Source: Hydrogenophaga sp. (lineage in GTDB: Bacteria > Pseudomonadota > Gammaproteobacteria > Burkholderiales > Burkholderiaceae_C). Taken from it: a stretch of 64,000 bases of DNA. The translations under genes and the position numbers were made by a program. How positions within the stretch are numbered: the stretch's first letter is position 1; every line of letters begins with the position of its first letter. Where the stretch lies: the NCBI RefSeq assembly GCF_018780385.1, contig NZ_JADMJO010000003.1, forward strand, positions 682,001 through 746,000, given 5' to 3'. This document shows positions 51,548-60,133 of the stretch, piece by piece. The notes under the pieces are model-generated. The model saw nothing but the letters and a program-made list of their open reading frames with translations. It was not told where the DNA came from and did not search any database.

Positions 51548-53368
51548 TCAAGTCATGAAGCGCGCGCCAAACCGTCCGGCTCCCCCTATTCCCACGATGA
51601 GCCGGTGCGTGGCCCTTGTAACCCCCACATAAAACAGCTTGGCTTCTTCGCGCTCGTCTTCGCCCTTCGCGGGCATGTTGCCCGCACCCACCAGCGCCAC
51701 CACCGGGAACTCCAGCCCTTTGCTGGCGTGCATGGTCAGCACCTTGATGGTGTCGGCGGCCGGGTCGAAGCTGCCCGCGCCTTTGCGCACCTGGTGCGGC
51801 AGGCCCCGCTGGCGCAGCACGCCGGCGCATTCGTCCATCTCGCTGTAGTGCCGGCAAATGATGGCCATGTCGCCCCAGGCGTGGCCTTCCTGGTGGGCAG
51901 AGCCCAATAGCTCGGCCACCCGCGTGGCTTCGGCCCGCAGGCTGGGTAGGCGAATGATGAGCGGCGCTTCGCCGTCGCGTCCGCAGCTCACGGGCTTGAG
52001 CATGGGGATGCCGTCTTCGTCCTTGTCTTCGGCCGTCAGCAGATCGGCGGCCACGAGGCTGGCGGTTTGCAGGATCTGCCGCGTGTTGCGGTAGTTGATC
52101 TTGAGGATGGTGGTGCGCCCCTGCGCCTGAATGCCCACGCTCTTGAAGCTGAACTGCTTGCTGCGGCTGCGCTCGTAAATGCTCTGCGCGTCGTCGTACA
52201 GCACCAGCAGGCTGTTGGTGCTCGGGTCCACCATCTGCGTGATGAGCTTGAGCCACTCGGGTGCGAAGTCGTGGCCTTCGTCAATGAGCACGGCTTGGTA
52301 TTGCCCGCTGGGGATCTGCTGACGGTCCACCCCGTTGATCACGCGCTGCACCATGTCGGCCATCTTTACGCCCACGGGCATGCGCGGGTCGGGCAGGGTC
52401 TGGCCAAAGGCCACCAGCTGGTCGCGACACCACTTGTGGAAGTGCACCGCGTGCACGCGGTCGGCAATGCCTTTGGCGGTCATTACGCGGGCGAGTTGCT
52501 TGGCCAGCGGCTCGTTGTAGCAAAGCATGAGGATGGGCTTGCTGGCAGCGGTGTGCGCCTTGGCCAGGTGTTCGGCGCGGTAGCCCAGCAGCATGGTCTT
52601 GCCCGAGCCGGCCACACCGTGAATCACCCGGTGCCCGTCGCCCAGGCTGCGGGCCAGCTGTTCTTGCTGGATGTCCATCACCCGCATGACGCTGGGCATG
52701 TCGGCGGCTTCGTCGCTGTCGTCAAACAAGGCGCCTTGCACCTGCACGCGCACCTCGGGAAACATGATCCAGCGCACGCGGTCGAGCTGTGGCAACGACA
52801 TGACGTTACCGAACGCGTGCGGGAACATGTTCCACAGGCGTTGCTGAAACTGCTCCGGGTCGGTGGACTCGGTCATCTCGTCGGAGCAGATGACGTAGTG
52901 CGGCTCAATGGCCTCGCCAAGGCCAGCCATCTCGAACTGCCTGCGCGTGATGCGGGTGAACACCACGCCATGGCCCCAGGGGAAAGCGAGCTTGCCTTGG
53001 TGGGCGCCGCTGGGCTGCACCAGTTGCGCGTCGCGCTCCAGCGCGTTGACGACTTGAATGGCGCAATGCCGCGCCTGCGCCAGCGGGTTGATGACCACCT
53101 TCACATGCCCGTCAGGGATGATTTCCCAGGCTTGGCGCGTGGCGTTCTTGATGGTCTCCAGCTTCCAGTCTTTGGTCTCCAGAATCAGCAGCCCCCGACG
53201 CGGATGCAGGATCACAAAGTCCGGGTGCGATTGTTTGGGACCGACGGGCACGTCGTACCAGAGCAGGTAGTCGTCTTCGAGCTTTTGCTCCAGCCGCTCG
53301 GCGAGACGTTTCTCGCCTTGTGTCATGCGCGACAGGCAACTGCCGAGTGCAGGTATGAGTGTGGCCAT
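51548..53368 (-). CDS. NERD-domain superfamily I helicase
   Basis: 606 residues. NERD nuclease-like domain at 10-130 (HPDFVILHPRRGLLILETKDWKLE with the Asp...Glu-x-Lys nuclease pattern intact), then UvrD-like helicase with Walker A HGVAGSGKT (251-259), Walker B VLIDEGHDF, KINYRNTRQI and VLTMHASKGLEFPVV, and a C-terminal VGVTRATHRLIVG. GC-rich like the chromosome, unlike rloAB. A nuclease-helicase next to rloAB fits an antiphage role but housekeeping repair is equally possible. Confidence 0.88.
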   Translation of the reverse strand: MATLIPALGSCLSRMTQGEKRLAERLEQKLEDDYLLWYDVPVGPKQSHPDFVILHPRRGLLILETKDWKLETIKNATRQAWEIIPDGHVKVVINPLAQARHCAIQVVNALERDAQLVQPSGAHQGKLAFPWGHGVVFTRITRRQFEMAGLGEAIEPHYVICSDEMTESTDPEQFQQRLWNMFPHAFGNVMSLPQLDRVRWIMFPEVRVQVQGALFDDSDEAADMPSVMRVMDIQQEQLARSLGDGHRVIHGVAGSGKTMLLGYRAEHLAKAHTAASKPILMLCYNEPLAKQLARVMTAKGIADRVHAVHFHKWCRDQLVAFGQTLPDPRMPVGVKMADMVQRVINGVDRQQIPSGQYQAVLIDEGHDFAPEWLKLITQMVDPSTNSLLVLYDDAQSIYERSRSKQFSFKSVGIQAQGRTTILKINYRNTRQILQTASLVAADLLTAEDKDEDGIPMLKPVSCGRDGEAPLIIRLPSLRAEATRVAELLGSAHQEGHAWGDMAIICRHYSEMDECAGVLRQRGLPHQVRKGAGSFDPAADTIKVLTMHASKGLEFPVVALVGAGNMPAKGEDEREEAKLFYVGVTRATHRLIVGIGGAGRFGARFMT

Positions 53369-53500
53369 CTAGTTGTAAGTAATTGCGTCCCTGGGCACAT
53401 GATGCACGCAATCCGGTTGCCGAGGCTTGAAGCCCGTCAACCGTGCCACCTAAACTACACCGGCACCTTTTCCCATACCTTCGCTCAAGACACCTCTCAC

Positions 53501-53908
53501 ATGCTCGCCAACCTGATCCCCTTCCTCCTCCACTGGGCCATCACCGCCTTCTCCCTGTGGCTGGCGAGCCATCTGTTCAAGGGCATCCGGTTCGGCAGCA
53601 CCTCGGCGCTGGTGGTCTCGGCCCTGCTGCTGGGTCTGGCCAATGCGGTGGTGAGGCCACTGCTGGTGGTGCTCACGCTGCCCTTGACGCTGCTGAGCTT
53701 TGGCCTGTTCCTGCTGGTGATCAACGCGCTGATGCTGTTGCTCGTCGCCAAGCTGGTGGACGGTTTCAAGGTCGACGGGTTCTGGACGGCGTTCTGGGCC
53801 AGCCTGTTCATCTCGCTCCTCAGCCTGGTGCTCGGCGCCTACGTGTTGGGCGGCACGCCCGAGTTCACCATCGAGACCAGCCCGGCGCCGGGGCGGGTGT
53901 GGCTTTGA
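53501..53908 (+). CDS. Phage holin family 4 / 4-TMS membrane protein
   Basis: 135 residues with four TM helices (LLHWAITAFSLWLASHLF, SALVVSALLLGLANAVV, LLVVLTLPLTLLSFGLFLLVI, TAFWASLFISLLSLVLGAYV). Matches the PF04020-type family annotated as mycobacterial 4-TMS phage holin, which is chromosomal and not phage-linked in most proteobacteria. Start at 53501, in a continuing frame antisense to the helicase; no phage genes nearby. Confidence 0.82.
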   Translation: MLANLIPFLLHWAITAFSLWLASHLFKGIRFGSTSALVVSALLLGLANAVVRPLLVVLTLPLTLLSFGLFLLVINALMLLLVAKLVDGFKVDGFWTAFWASLFISLLSLVLGAYVLGGTPEFTIETSPAPGRVWL

Positions 53909-53937
53909 GCCCCATATCAACCAAGACGAGTTCACAC

Positions 53938-54654
53938 ATGCCATTCATGCGCGTTTTCACGGTCCTGCTCGCGGCACTGCTGCTGAGCGCATGCGCCGCA
54001 CCCAAACTGACAGCGGAACAGGCCAGCAGCATCAAGAAGATCGGCATTGTTTCCCTGCTGCCCCAAGAGGTGAAGTACCGCAAGATCGGCATCACGGTTT
54101 TCAACAACGAGTACAAGTCTGTGCCGGCAGGCGATGTGTTCAACGCGGCCGCTCGCTCCAGCGCAGAACGTTTCCTGCGCCAGTCGGGCAAGTACGAGGT
54201 GAAGCAGATCGAGGTCGACGTTGCGCCCATGGCCAAGAGGCTCAACGGCCGCAGCATGGTGATGTCACAAAACATCGAGCGCATTGACACCGAGATCGTC
54301 GAGTTGGCCAAGTCGAATGGGGTGGACGCGGTGATCGTGGTGGGCGAAAACTTTGACGCGGAAAGAGGCGTCTTTGGTCTGGTGATGGGCCTGCGAGCCG
54401 GCCTGGGCGACGTGCGATCCGCCGGGGCCATGGCAGGGCTGCAGGTGGCGGGCATCACGGCTCGCAAGGAGATCTTTCTGGGTTGGTACCCGTCGGTGGG
54501 TATCGGCAGGGGGGTTTCCCGCCCCGAGGGCAAGCCCTGGGCTTACAAGCTGGAAGACAACCTGGATGAAGCCACTCACCGAGAGGTGATGAGGGTGATG
54601 CAGGCCGCCATCGAGAGCGAAGTCGCCGCGGCGCTGGCTGCCACGCCCCTCTGA
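53938..54654 (+). CDS. Putative exported lipoprotein, unknown function
   Basis: 238 residues. Signal MPFMRVFTVLLAALLLSAC with lipobox LSAC at about residue 19. Mature part: IKKIGIVSLLPQEVKYRKIGITVFNNEY, ARSSAERFLRQSG, DAVIVVGENFDAERGVFGLVMGLR. Looks like a beta-alpha sandwich of the LpoB/CsgG-like class (speculative). 29 nt after the holin-like gene, same strand. Confidence 0.7.
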   Translation: MPFMRVFTVLLAALLLSACAAPKLTAEQASSIKKIGIVSLLPQEVKYRKIGITVFNNEYKSVPAGDVFNAAARSSAERFLRQSGKYEVKQIEVDVAPMAKRLNGRSMVMSQNIERIDTEIVELAKSNGVDAVIVVGENFDAERGVFGLVMGLRAGLGDVRSAGAMAGLQVAGITARKEIFLGWYPSVGIGRGVSRPEGKPWAYKLEDNLDEATHREVMRVMQAAIESEVAAALAATPL

Positions 54655-54762
54655 CAGGCTCGATGCCTGGCCATAGCGCATCAGCACCGCAAGCCTGGCT
54701 ACTGGCAGGGCCGCGGCAACTGATGCCGTATGCGTTGGCGGAGGCTGTTGATGCCGCCGCTC

Positions 54763-55191
54763 TCAGTGCAGCGTGTTCGCCATGATCTGGTGCACTTCCT
54801 GCTCCAGACCCTGCGACGGTATGACCACCATTTGCTTGCCGCCGAATTTTGCCGAGTAGCGCGGCGTTTCGCTGGCATGCTGATAGGCCTCGCCAAGCCG
54901 GAAGATCAACTCCCCGACTTCGACTTGCGTTAGGTGGTGTTCCTTGGCCATGTCGTTGAGGCTGGAGACCTTGCCGTCATGAATCCAGGCAATGCCAAAG
55001 CTCGCGGGTGGCTTGCCGAGGAAGACAAAGGCTTCATGCTCTGCCGGCACCACTTCCAGGTGGCCAGACACCTTGTGCGCCAGCTCCTCCAGCGGTGCTT
55101 TGATTTCATCGAGTTTGCCAATCGCCTCGCTGTCCATCGGCAGCGGCGGATACTCAACTTTGTGGCCGAAAAGCTTGTCGAATAGTCTCAT
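54763..55191 (-). CDS. Hypothetical protein, 142 residues
   Basis: MRLFDKLFGHKVEYPPLP then two conserved-looking blocks: EELAHKVSGHLEVVPAEHEAFVFLG and SSLNDMAKEHHLTQVEVGELIFRLG, ending GGKQMVVIPSQGLEQEV. Cytoplasmic, acidic, without signal peptide. AAAGGAG sits 6 nt before the ATG. I do not recognise the family. Convergent with the lipoprotein, divergent from the XRE gene. Confidence 0.7.
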   Translation of the reverse strand: MRLFDKLFGHKVEYPPLPMDSEAIGKLDEIKAPLEELAHKVSGHLEVVPAEHEAFVFLGKPPASFGIAWIHDGKVSSLNDMAKEHHLTQVEVGELIFRLGEAYQHASETPRYSAKFGGKQMVVIPSQGLEQEVHQIMANTLH

Positions 55192-55358
55192 GTTGTTCTC
55201 CTTTCAGAAGACAAATAAGAGAGCCTGACAACAACCCACAGGCTGGGTGCGTAGAGAGAAAGGTCGCCAAGCACTTTCACCATAGACCTTCAGAGCGATC
55301 TTTTCAAATCGGATCGATGAAGCAGGCGCAGGTCCCAGCTCGGTTGTTCATGAATCTG

Positions 55359-55404
55359 TTTCTCAAACTTGCCAAAGTTGGTGTTTTGATCAGAATGAGA
55401 AACA
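55359..55404. promoter_or_regulatory. Inverted repeat enclosing the XRE-gene promoter
   Basis: GTTTCTCA (55359-55366) and TGAGAAAC (55397-55404) are perfect inverted repeats 30 nt apart, ending 1 nt before the ATG at 55406. A -35/-10 pair TTGCCA (55370)-N16-CAGAAT (55392) lies between. Antitoxin autoregulation by such flanking operators is common (inference). Confidence 0.42.
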
Positions 55405-55405
55405 T

Positions 55406-55921
55406 ATGCCCAGCAAACCACCCACTCCGCTTGACCAAAGCACAGCGCAGTTGCAAGCACTGGGCGCGCAACTTCGAGCGCGCCGCAAGGCACTGCGGGT
55501 GAGCAGCACGGTGGCGGCAGAGGCGGCAGGCATGTCGCGAGTGACGCTGCACCGCATCGAGAAAGGTGAGCCTTCGGTGGCAGGCGGCGCATGGGCCAAT
55601 GTCATGGCGGCACTGGGCATGACGCTGCTGGCCCGAAACACAGAGGATGCCGATGCTGCTGGCGGGCGAGCGAGCTCGGCGGATCTTGCCGAGTGGATTC
55701 CGGTGCGCGTGCGCTTGGCGGACTACCCGCAGTTGAAGGCCCTGGCCTGGCAGGTGCACGGTATCGACACACTCACTCCCATCGAGGCCTTGAGCATTTA
55801 CGAACGCAATGCGCGCCACATGGACACCGCGACCATGTCGCCTGCCGAGCAAGCACTGTTGCAGGCGCTGCGCACGGCTCTGGGTGACGGCGCGGCGGTG
55901 GTAACCACGCCCGATGTTTGA
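55406..55921 (+). CDS. XRE/HTH antitoxin-like regulator (AbiEii-partner type)
   Basis: 171 residues. HTH in LGAQLRARRKALRVSSTVAAEAAGMSRVTLHRIEKGE, then an acidic/Ala-rich C-terminal region (IPVRVRLADYPQLKALAWQVHG, LTPIEALSIYERN) typical of antitoxins that precede nucleotidyltransferase toxins. The next frame (55914) overlaps by 8 nt and begins like such a toxin but is truncated. Probably an orphan autorepressor today. Confidence 0.78.
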   Translation: MPSKPPTPLDQSTAQLQALGAQLRARRKALRVSSTVAAEAAGMSRVTLHRIEKGEPSVAGGAWANVMAALGMTLLARNTEDADAAGGRASSADLAEWIPVRVRLADYPQLKALAWQVHGIDTLTPIEALSIYERNARHMDTATMSPAEQALLQALRTALGDGAAVVTTPDV

Positions 55922-55976
55922 GCGCCCGCATCACCAGCGCATTGCGCATGTGCTGGTCGCGCTGGCGGCGGAGGCG
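55914..55976 (+). pseudogene. Truncated nucleotidyltransferase (AbiEii-like) toxin remnant
   Basis: ATGTTTGAGCGC overlaps the XRE stop and encodes MFERPHHQRIAHVLVALAAE. This matches the N-terminus I know for chromosomal AbiEii-family nucleotidyltransferases in Betaproteobacteria (MFERPHHQRIA...L). After about 20 codons the frame runs antisense into the RidA gene with no GG..D.S catalytic motif. A deletion has left the antitoxin without its toxin. Confidence 0.6.
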
Positions 55977-55982
55977 CGCGCT

Positions 55983-56381
55983 TCAAGCGGCGTCCGGCAC
56001 CTTGGCAATCACCTTGATCTCGAACTGAAACCCATACAGCCACGTCACGCCAACACCCGTGAGCGTGGGGTACGGGGCTTCGCCCCAGTGTTCGCCAAAC
56101 ACCTGCCAGATGGTTTCGAAGTTCGACTCCGGGTCGACGATGAAGACGGTCACGTCGACCACGTCCTTGAACGTGCAGCCGGCGGCCGAGAGGATCGCGT
56201 TGAGGTTGTCAAACGCGAGCCTGACCTGGGCCTGCAGATCGGCCTCGGGCGAGCCATCGGGGCGGCTGCCCACCTGCCCCGAGACGAACAAAAACCCGTT
56301 GGACCGGATCGCTGGCGAGTAGTGGTTCTTGTCATAGAGCGCCTGGCGCCCGGCGGGAAAAACAACATCACGTGCAGACAT
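55983..56381 (-). CDS. RidA (YjgF/YER057c/UK114) family protein
   Basis: 132 residues, standard RidA length. GRQALYDKNHYSPAIRSNGFLFVSGQVGSRPDG, LAFDNLNAILSAAGCTFKDVVDVTVFIVD and APYPTLTGVGVTWLYGFQFEIKVIAKV are all family blocks. The Arg that binds the substrate carboxylate in RidA (R105 in IEIEVVA-type end) is not clear here, so it may belong to an Rid2-7 subgroup rather than true enamine deaminases. Divergent from a LysR gene that likely controls it. Confidence 0.88.
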   Translation of the reverse strand: MSARDVVFPAGRQALYDKNHYSPAIRSNGFLFVSGQVGSRPDGSPEADLQAQVRLAFDNLNAILSAAGCTFKDVVDVTVFIVDPESNFETIWQVFGEHWGEAPYPTLTGVGVTWLYGFQFEIKVIAKVPDAA

Positions 56382-56462
56382 GGAAAACCTCTTTGATGGA
56401 TGGGAATGGATCGACTCTAGGCATTCACGGCCTGCGGATAAACGGGCAAGTCGCACAATGAC

Positions 56463-56481
56463 TGTTTGAGATTCCCAAACA
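56463..56481. promoter_or_regulatory. LysR-type box upstream of the LysR gene
   Basis: TGTTTG-N7-CAAACA, a perfect 6-bp inverted repeat fitting T-N11-A, 25 nt before the LysR start and 82 nt before the RidA start. Likely recognition site for the adjacent LysR protein, controlling both divergent genes. Confidence 0.55.
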
Positions 56482-56506
56482 ATCCAACGAGGTGCGAGGA
56501 GCAGCC

Positions 56507-57442
56507 ATGGACCGTTTTGATGCAATGCAGGCCTTTGCCCGCGTGGTGGAAGCCGGCAGCTTCACCAAGGCCGCACAAACGCTGCACATGAGCAAGACCA
56601 CGGTGACGCAGCTGGTGCAGCAGTTGGAGGCGCGGCTGCGCGTGAAGCTGCTGAACCGCACCACGCGACGGGTGAAGGTCACGGCCGATGGCGCGGCCTA
56701 CTACGAGCGCGTGGTGCGCCTGCTGGCCGATATGGAAGATGCCGACACCAGCCTTTCCAGTGCTTCGGCCTCGCCCAGGGGGCGCCTGCGTGTGGACGTA
56801 CCCAGCCCGCTGGCCCGCATGATCCTGATGCCGGCCCTGCCGACGTTTCACGCGCGCTACCCCGAGATCCAACTCCACATGGGCGTGAGTGACCGCATGG
56901 TGGACCTGATCGGCGACAACGTGGACTGCGTGCTGCGCGGCGGTGAAATCACCGACCCGTCGTTGATCGCGCGCCGCGTGGGCGACCTGCAGCTCGGTGT
57001 GTATGCAGCCCCCAGCTACCTGGCGCTCGCGGGCACACCGCTGCACCCACGCGAGCTGGAAGACACGCACCACCGCACCGTGGGTTTTCTGCGCGCGCGC
57101 AGCGGCACGGTGGCGCCCCTGGGCATGGAGCGTGAGGGTGAGCGCATCGAGGTGCAAGGGCGCTATGCGGTGGCCGTGGACGACGGCAACGCTTACCTGG
57201 CGGCGGGGCTCGCGGGCATGGGCGTGCTATGGCTGCCGCACTACATGGCGCAAGACCACGCCGCGCGCGGCGAACTGGTGCCGCTGTTCGACGGCTGGCG
57301 TTTTGATTCGATGCCGATGTACGTGGCGTTCCCGCCGAACCGACACGTGAGCGCGAAGCTGCGCGCGTTCATTGACTGGGTGGTGGAGTTGATGGCGGTG
57401 CATGCGCCGGTGGCTTCGCGTCCGGGGAAACCCAATTCTTGA
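56507..57442 (+). CDS. LysR-family transcriptional regulator
   Basis: 311 residues. N-terminal HTH MDRFDAMQAFARVVEAGSFTKAAQTLHMSKTTVTQLVQQLEARL and a C-terminal periplasmic-binding-like effector domain. Start at 56507 (MDRFDAMQ) is the usual LysR N-terminus; 56492 adds five residues. Divergent from ridA-like gene, with an LTTR box between. The following PPOX gene may be cotranscribed (stop/TTG overlap at 57439). Confidence 0.93.
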   Translation: MDRFDAMQAFARVVEAGSFTKAAQTLHMSKTTVTQLVQQLEARLRVKLLNRTTRRVKVTADGAAYYERVVRLLADMEDADTSLSSASASPRGRLRVDVPSPLARMILMPALPTFHARYPEIQLHMGVSDRMVDLIGDNVDCVLRGGEITDPSLIARRVGDLQLGVYAAPSYLALAGTPLHPRELEDTHHRTVGFLRARSGTVAPLGMEREGERIEVQGRYAVAVDDGNAYLAAGLAGMGVLWLPHYMAQDHAARGELVPLFDGWRFDSMPMYVAFPPNRHVSAKLRAFIDWVVELMAVHAPVASRPGKPNS

Positions 57443-57450
57443 CGAACACC

Positions 57451-57930
57451 ATGGACGCCTCCGAATCCGCAGCGCTGATGACCTTGCTGCGCACGCAACC
57501 CGTGGCCTCGCTGGCCACGCTGCACAAGAGCGCACCGGCCGTGTCCATGGTGCCGTTCGCCCTGCTGCCCGATGGCGCGGGCTTCGTCATTCACGTGAGC
57601 CAGTTGGCCACCCACACGCAGGACATGCGTCGGAACGCAGCGGTGGCGTTGCTGATCACTGCGTCACTGGCGGCCGGAGATTCACCGCTGGCATTGCCCC
57701 GGGTGAGCGTTCAAGGCTCGGCGCGGTCATGTCCACCCGAGTCGCCCAGGTACGAGCAAGCAAGACACGCTTACCTGGCCAAACTGCCCGACGCCGAGCC
57801 GCTGTTTTCGTTTGGCGATTTTTTGCTTTTCGTCATAGAGCCCGAATCCCTGCGCTACGTGGCGGGCTTCGGGCGGGCCATGTCGTTGGTGGGCGAGCGA
57901 ATGCACGAGGTCTTGGGTCAAACGGGTTGA
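57451..57930 (+). CDS. Pyridoxamine-5'-phosphate-oxidase-like (HugZ-type) protein
   Basis: 159 residues from the ATG at 57451; a TTG at 57439 would overlap the LysR stop. Split-barrel FMN-binding fold: LLRTQPVASLATLHKSAPAVSMVPFALLPDGAGFVIHVSQLATHTQDMRRN is the PPOX core. The C-terminal extension SFGDFLLFVIEPESLRYVAGFGRA matches HugZ/DUF2470-like arrangement. Possible FMN oxidoreductase or heme-binding protein; not assigned. Confidence 0.8.
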   Translation: MDASESAALMTLLRTQPVASLATLHKSAPAVSMVPFALLPDGAGFVIHVSQLATHTQDMRRNAAVALLITASLAAGDSPLALPRVSVQGSARSCPPESPRYEQARHAYLAKLPDAEPLFSFGDFLLFVIEPESLRYVAGFGRAMSLVGERMHEVLGQTG

Positions 57931-58029
57931 ACCGCCGCGTGCGCCTTCAAGTTGCTGGCTGCACTTGAAGAACCCCAAACTGGGTCTCATCGGACCCAAT
58001 TTGGGTACGAAGGCAAACTACCACCTACC

Positions 58030-58353
58030 ATGCCCCGCCCCCACCACCACGTCTACGTGATCGAGCTGTCCAAAGACGTGCTGCTCGAACCTCGGTTCCG
58101 CAAGAACAACCCGGGCTACATCGACGGCAAACCCTGTGTGTATGTGGGCATGACCGGGCTGGACCCGGATGTGCGTTTTGACAAGCACAAGGCGGGCATC
58201 CAGTCGAACGCGTATGTGCAGAAGTACGGGCTGCGCTTGTTGCCCGATCTGTACGAGGGCTTCAACCCGATGAAATACGCCGATGCCGTGGACAAGGAAA
58301 TTGAAGTCGGCATCGACCTGCGTTCGGCCGGATTCGGCGTCTGGCAGGCCTGA
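58030..58353 (+). CDS. GIY-YIG-like small protein
   Basis: 107 residues. HHVYVIELSK and KPCVYVGMTGLDPDVRFDKHKAG resemble the GIY...YIG/YVG core and the helix that follows in GIY-YIG nucleases, but the full set of catalytic residues cannot be placed with confidence. Preceded by a region with no ORF. Single gene before the convergent pcp. Function unknown. Confidence 0.65.
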   Translation: MPRPHHHVYVIELSKDVLLEPRFRKNNPGYIDGKPCVYVGMTGLDPDVRFDKHKAGIQSNAYVQKYGLRLLPDLYEGFNPMKYADAVDKEIEVGIDLRSAGFGVWQA

Positions 58354-58364
58354 ACGGCAGCGGT

Positions 58365-59006
58365 TCAGCTCGTGGCGCCGGCGCCCAACGCGGTGTCGTG
58401 TTGCACGACCATGGCGCAGCGCACCGCCACGTGGAGCCCACGCACGATGTCGTCCAGCGCCATGCTGGGTGTGCCCTGCTCCGGCAACCAGGGCACGTGC
58501 ACGAAGCCACCACGTGTGTGCTTCAACTCTCGCCCCGTGGCCAGCGTATGCATCAATCCGTAGAACACGTGGTTGCAGACAAAGGTGCCCGCGGTTTGAG
58601 ACACCTCGGCTGCAATCCCCGCTTGCTGCAGCGCGCCCAGCATGGCCTTGATGGGCAGGCTCGTGAAATACGCCACCGGCGCGCCCTGCTTCACGGCCGT
58701 GTCCACGGGCTGCGCGCCTGCGTTGTCTTCGATGGGCGCGTCGTTCACGTTGATGGCCACGCGCTCCAGCGACAGCGCGCTGCGCCCACCGGCCTGGCCC
58801 ACGCACACCACCAGCGCAGGCCGGTGTTTTTTCAACAGCGCGTTCAGCTCACGCAGCGATGCGTCGAACACGGTGGGCAGCTGCGCGGCCACCACCGTGT
58901 GCCCAAGCACTTGCCGGCCGTGCAGCGCCTTCACGGCCAGCCAGCTGGGGTTCAGCGTCGCGCCGCCGAAGGCGTCAAAGCCAGTGAGCAGGATCTTTTT
59001 GGTCAT
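58365..59006 (-). CDS. pcp: Pyrrolidone-carboxylate (pyroglutamyl) peptidase
   Basis: 213 residues, normal length. Catalytic triad: Glu81 (LSLERVAIN), Cys144 (GTFVCNHVFYG) and His170 (GGFVHVPWLPEQ). Removes N-terminal pyroglutamate from peptides in the cytosol. Operon with the upstream pseudouridine synthase (5-nt gap). It matches the ChaC gene in chemistry only loosely (5-oxoproline), not in location. Confidence 0.95.
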   Translation of the reverse strand: MTKKILLTGFDAFGGATLNPSWLAVKALHGRQVLGHTVVAAQLPTVFDASLRELNALLKKHRPALVVCVGQAGGRSALSLERVAINVNDAPIEDNAGAQPVDTAVKQGAPVAYFTSLPIKAMLGALQQAGIAAEVSQTAGTFVCNHVFYGLMHTLATGRELKHTRGGFVHVPWLPEQGTPSMALDDIVRGLHVAVRCAMVVQHDTALGAGATS

Positions 59007-59011
59007 GGAGG

Positions 59012-59560
59012 TCAGCCGCGCAGCGCGCCGGGCGCCAGGTCTTGCAACGCGTGCGGCCCGATGGCCGCGCGGATGAGGCGCAGCGTGGGGTGGCCCACGG
59101 CGGCGGTCATGCGGCGCACCTGTCGGTTGCGCCCTTCAGAGATCACCAGCTCCAGCCAGCTGGTGGGAATGGACTGGCGAATGCGCACGGGTGGGTCGCG
59201 CTCCCAGAGTGGCGAAGGCTCGGGCATACATCGCGCGCGGGCCGGGCGGGTGGGGCCGTCGTTGAGTTGCACGCCCTGCCGCAGCGATGCCAGAGCGGCT
59301 TCGTCGGGCACGCCTTCCACCTGCACCCAGTAGGTTTTTTCCATCTTGTGGCGCGGGTCGCTGATGCGGGCCTGCAGTTGGCCGTCGTTGGTCAGGAGCA
59401 GCAGGCCTTCGCTGTCGGCATCGAGTCGGCCGGCCACGTACACGCCCGGGATGTCGATGAAATCCTTGAGTCCGCGCCAGCGGCCTTCCGGCGTGAACTG
59501 GCTCAGGACGCCATAGGGCTTGTTGAAACAGATCAAACGGGAAACGGGTGCCGGGGCCAT
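59012..59560 (-). CDS. rluE: 23S rRNA pseudouridine synthase RluE-type
   Basis: 182 residues. RsuA-family core without an S4 domain: [42 protein letters not shown] with catalytic Asp47, [32 protein letters not shown]. RluE modifies U2457 of E. coli 23S rRNA. Start at 59560 (ATG); the TTG at 59584 is less likely. Confidence 0.9.
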   Translation of the reverse strand: MAPAPVSRLICFNKPYGVLSQFTPEGRWRGLKDFIDIPGVYVAGRLDADSEGLLLLTNDGQLQARISDPRHKMEKTYWVQVEGVPDEAALASLRQGVQLNDGPTRPARARCMPEPSPLWERDPPVRIRQSIPTSWLELVISEGRNRQVRRMTAAVGHPTLRLIRAAIGPHALQDLAPGALRG

Positions 59561-59686
59561 GGCGGGCAGCTTAGCACCGGGCAAGAGGCATGCTTGTCGA
59601 AATCAGGCCTTCGAGTTCGTCGTTCAGAGGTGGACACAACCGATCTGTTCGCTTCACCATCACCCACCCTTTGAAAGGACTTCACG

Positions 59687-60133
59687 ATGACCACCGGCAC
59701 CGTCACCCTCCACCGCGTTTTTCCCGCACCGCCCGAGCGTGTGTACCGCGCCTTCATCGATCCCGACGCCATGGTCAAGTGGCTGCCGCCGCACGGCTTC
59801 ACGGGCCGGGTCTTGCAGATGGATGCGCGCGTGGGTGGCAGCTACCGCATGCAGTTCACCAATTTCAGCAACGGTCAGTCGCACGCCTTCGGCGGCCAAT
59901 ACCTGGAGCTGGTGCCCAACGAGCGCATCGTTCACACCGATGTGTTCGACGACCCGAACCTGCCCGGCGAGATGCGTGTCACGCTCACGTTCAAGGCGGT
60001 GTCGGTGGGCACGGAGCTCCACGTGGTTCAAGCCGGCATTCCTGCCGTCATCCCCACGGAGGCGTGTTACCTCGGGTGGCAGGAGTCGTTGCAGTTGCTC
60101 ATGCTGCTGGTGTCGGCCGAGATCCCCGGCTAA
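59687..60133 (+). CDS. SRPBCC/AHSA1-family protein
   Basis: 148 residues. TLHRVFPAPPERVYRAFIDPDAMVKWLPPHGF is the AHSA1/SRPBCC opening; LELVPNERIVHTDVFDD and TELHVVQAGIP follow family order, ending in a long helix. Binds hydrophobic ligands or acts in stress or antibiotic contexts; not assigned. Convergent with the DTW-domain gene, overlapping by 4 nt. Confidence 0.88.
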   Translation: MTTGTVTLHRVFPAPPERVYRAFIDPDAMVKWLPPHGFTGRVLQMDARVGGSYRMQFTNFSNGQSHAFGGQYLELVPNERIVHTDVFDDPNLPGEMRVTLTFKAVSVGTELHVVQAGIPAVIPTEACYLGWQESLQLLMLLVSAEIPG

